Part shown: positions 62,989 through 64,000 of the stretch, piece by piece
Numbering within the stretch: position 1 is the first letter of the stretch
Layout of the letters: the number at the start of each line of letters is the position of its first letter
Notes under the pieces: generated by a model
What the model was told of the DNA's origin: nothing
The model's database searches: none
What the model saw: the letters and a program-made list of their open reading frames with translations, nothing else
Assembly (NCBI GenBank): GCA_946902875.1
Contig: OX336358.1
Location: forward strand, 15,989,694-16,053,693
DNA from: Nematopogon swammerdamellus
Lineage: Eukaryota > Arthropoda > Insecta > Lepidoptera > Adelidae
DNA length: 64,000 nt
Direction of reading: 5' to 3'
Program-made: the position numbers and the translations under genes

Positions 62989-63405
62989 ACAGGGTGTTGT
63001 AACGGCCAGTACATTAATTTACCAGCGCAAACTTCATGTTTTTCTGAGACAAAAAAGTAAATAAAGTTTTTCTATAAAGTGTCTAGTTTTCAAGATATTA
63101 ATTTTTGAAATTTATATTTTCGTCTAGTGCAATTGGCGCGGGCGGGGGGAGTGTGCTGGCGCGGAAACGGTCGGGGTCAAAAAACTTACGCCGCGCCGCC
63201 GCCACGCATCTCCTCGCTCCGGGCACTCGTCCTTGCTCGCTCACTCACCGCGCACCTTTTTTTTTATACCAATAGTACCAATTGTATGAAAACTGTAACT
63301 TTTTATTTAAAGGGAATTCAGAAAAAAGTTATTTGACTTTTTTGGTACTATTAATCCCAATAATCATTTCCTAAATTTAATGTACTGGCCGTTACAACAC
63401 CCTGT
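62989..63405. mobile_element. 417-bp TIR element in Nmnat intron
   Basis: 30-bp ends (acagggtgttgtaacggcca..gtacattaa), with perfect 7-bp duplication ATATTAT at 62982-62988 and 63406-63412. A GC-rich middle (63130-63260) contrasts with AT-rich shoulders. No transposase. Confidence 0.75.
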
Positions 63406-63701
63406 ATATTATGTCACATGTCATTATGTCACCGAGGATCTTCTTATAGAACTAAGAACATTCTACATTTCCTTCATATATCATGTCATACATCTCTAAA
63501 AGATAAATAAAAAAGCTGAAGTTGATTTATGTAGTGTTACACTATTTTAACAGCTCGCACAAGGATTTATTCACTGCTCAGCCCTTTTTAGAAATATCTT
63601 GATGATACACGACCTACTACCATCCTGAAATATTAGAGATTCCATTAGCGCAAGCTGAATGTAAATCTGCTGAGCTGTTTTCGAGTTACATGCGGACTGA
63701 C

Positions 63702-63841
63702 TTGTTGTTGTAGTTGTCGCGGAGGTGATTGGCGCAGATGTTGTCGGTCACGTCGGAGCCGTTCACGTTGAGGATGTCGTCCGGCAGCCAGCTCGCGCGC
63801 TCGCGCTGCGCGTCCCCGCGCAACGCTGCGTTTATTGCGTT
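63702..63841 (-). CDS. Nmnat: Nmnat, linker exon
   Basis: Acceptor aaaattacag|, 46 codons plus two bases, donor caa|gtcagt. It encodes NAINAALRGDAQRERASWL, then PDDILNVNGSDVTD and NHLRDNYNN. It would follow the family's ..L..HQ end of the N-terminal half and forms the variable linker before LLCGAD. The phase (2) matches the next exon. No homology is claimed for the linker itself; assignment rests on position, strand and phase. N-terminal exons (the GxFNPxHxxHL half) lie beyond the right edge. Confidence 0.65.
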
Positions 63842-63885
63842 CTGTAATTTTCAATCAACATCTTCATCATCTATATGTTCGCATG

Positions 63886-64000
63886 CGGTCACAACTTGGA
63901 TGGGTGACCGTTTGACAGTTGAGGCTGGCCGCGGTTCGGATTCCAAGTAAAACTATTCACTTCCTTTCTTACCTTGCTAGATGGTAGGGGGTTAACTAGA
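63886..64000 (+). repeat. SINE-A, cut by window edge
   Basis: caacttggatgggtgaccgt, gaggctggccgcggttcgga, ttaccttgctagatggtagg. A diverged copy, antisense to Nmnat. Confidence 0.65.

Overview
The window is nuclear DNA from an insect, almost certainly a moth or butterfly. The signs are dense microsatellites of the CCTA/TAGG type, dispersed repeats that I know as common in Lepidoptera (the 'cccgcggcttcgctcgcg' and 'ccggccaagtgcgagtc' families), spliced genes with canonical GT-AG signals, and 5S-rRNA-related SINEs whose 5S part looks like the silk-moth type. There is no bacterial gene structure. Most of the sequence is transposon-derived, and host coding sequence is under 3 percent of the window.

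Host genes. Two can be supported, both on the minus strand. (1) At 25.6-26.1 kb lies the first coding exon of an empty spiracles/EMX-type homeobox gene (ems or E5). It has an eh1-type motif near the N-terminus and the YPWL-containing motif near its end, then a perfect splice donor. I could not find its homeobox exon in the 25 kb downstream. (2) At 58.4-63.8 kb lies the 3' part of the NAD-synthesis and neuroprotection enzyme Nmnat: four constitutive exons in compatible phase, plus a phase-matched alternative last exon that would give a second C-terminus.

Layout. 0-3.6 kb: LINE tail, a TTAA-flanked hairpin element and a fold-back element whose arms are 68-bp tandem repeats around a retroelement-derived ORF. 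3.9-5.9 kb: DIRS-type retrotransposon remnant. 6.7-9.1 kb: SINEs. 9.8-13.1 kb: a 109-bp satellite, about 19 units in one orientation then about 11 inverted, forming a giant fold-back. 14-24 kb: dispersed repeats and terminal-inverted-repeat (TIR) elements; part of this should be ems intron. 25.6-27 kb: ems exon 1 with a GC-rich promoter region. 27-41 kb: SINEs, LINE tails and small DNA-transposon derivatives, with a few unique GC-rich or conserved-looking stretches. 41.5-45.3 kb: a LINE with an intact endonuclease-reverse transcriptase frame and a truncated esterase-like ORF1 joined by a candidate -1 frameshift site. 46-52 kb: SINEs, LINE tails, a perfect 60-bp palindrome and MITEs. 52.1-56.4 kb: a complete, apparently recent Ty3/Gypsy retrotransposon with identical 163-bp LTRs. 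58.4-64 kb: Nmnat with introns full of insertions.

Repeat family names used below are mine. SINE-A has a tRNA-like and 5S-like head. SINE-B has a tRNA-like head and shares part of its body with SINE-A. REP-C is a dispersed repeat of about 320 bp, and REP-D is a short dispersed repeat. All similarities were judged by eye; no alignment or database search was run.
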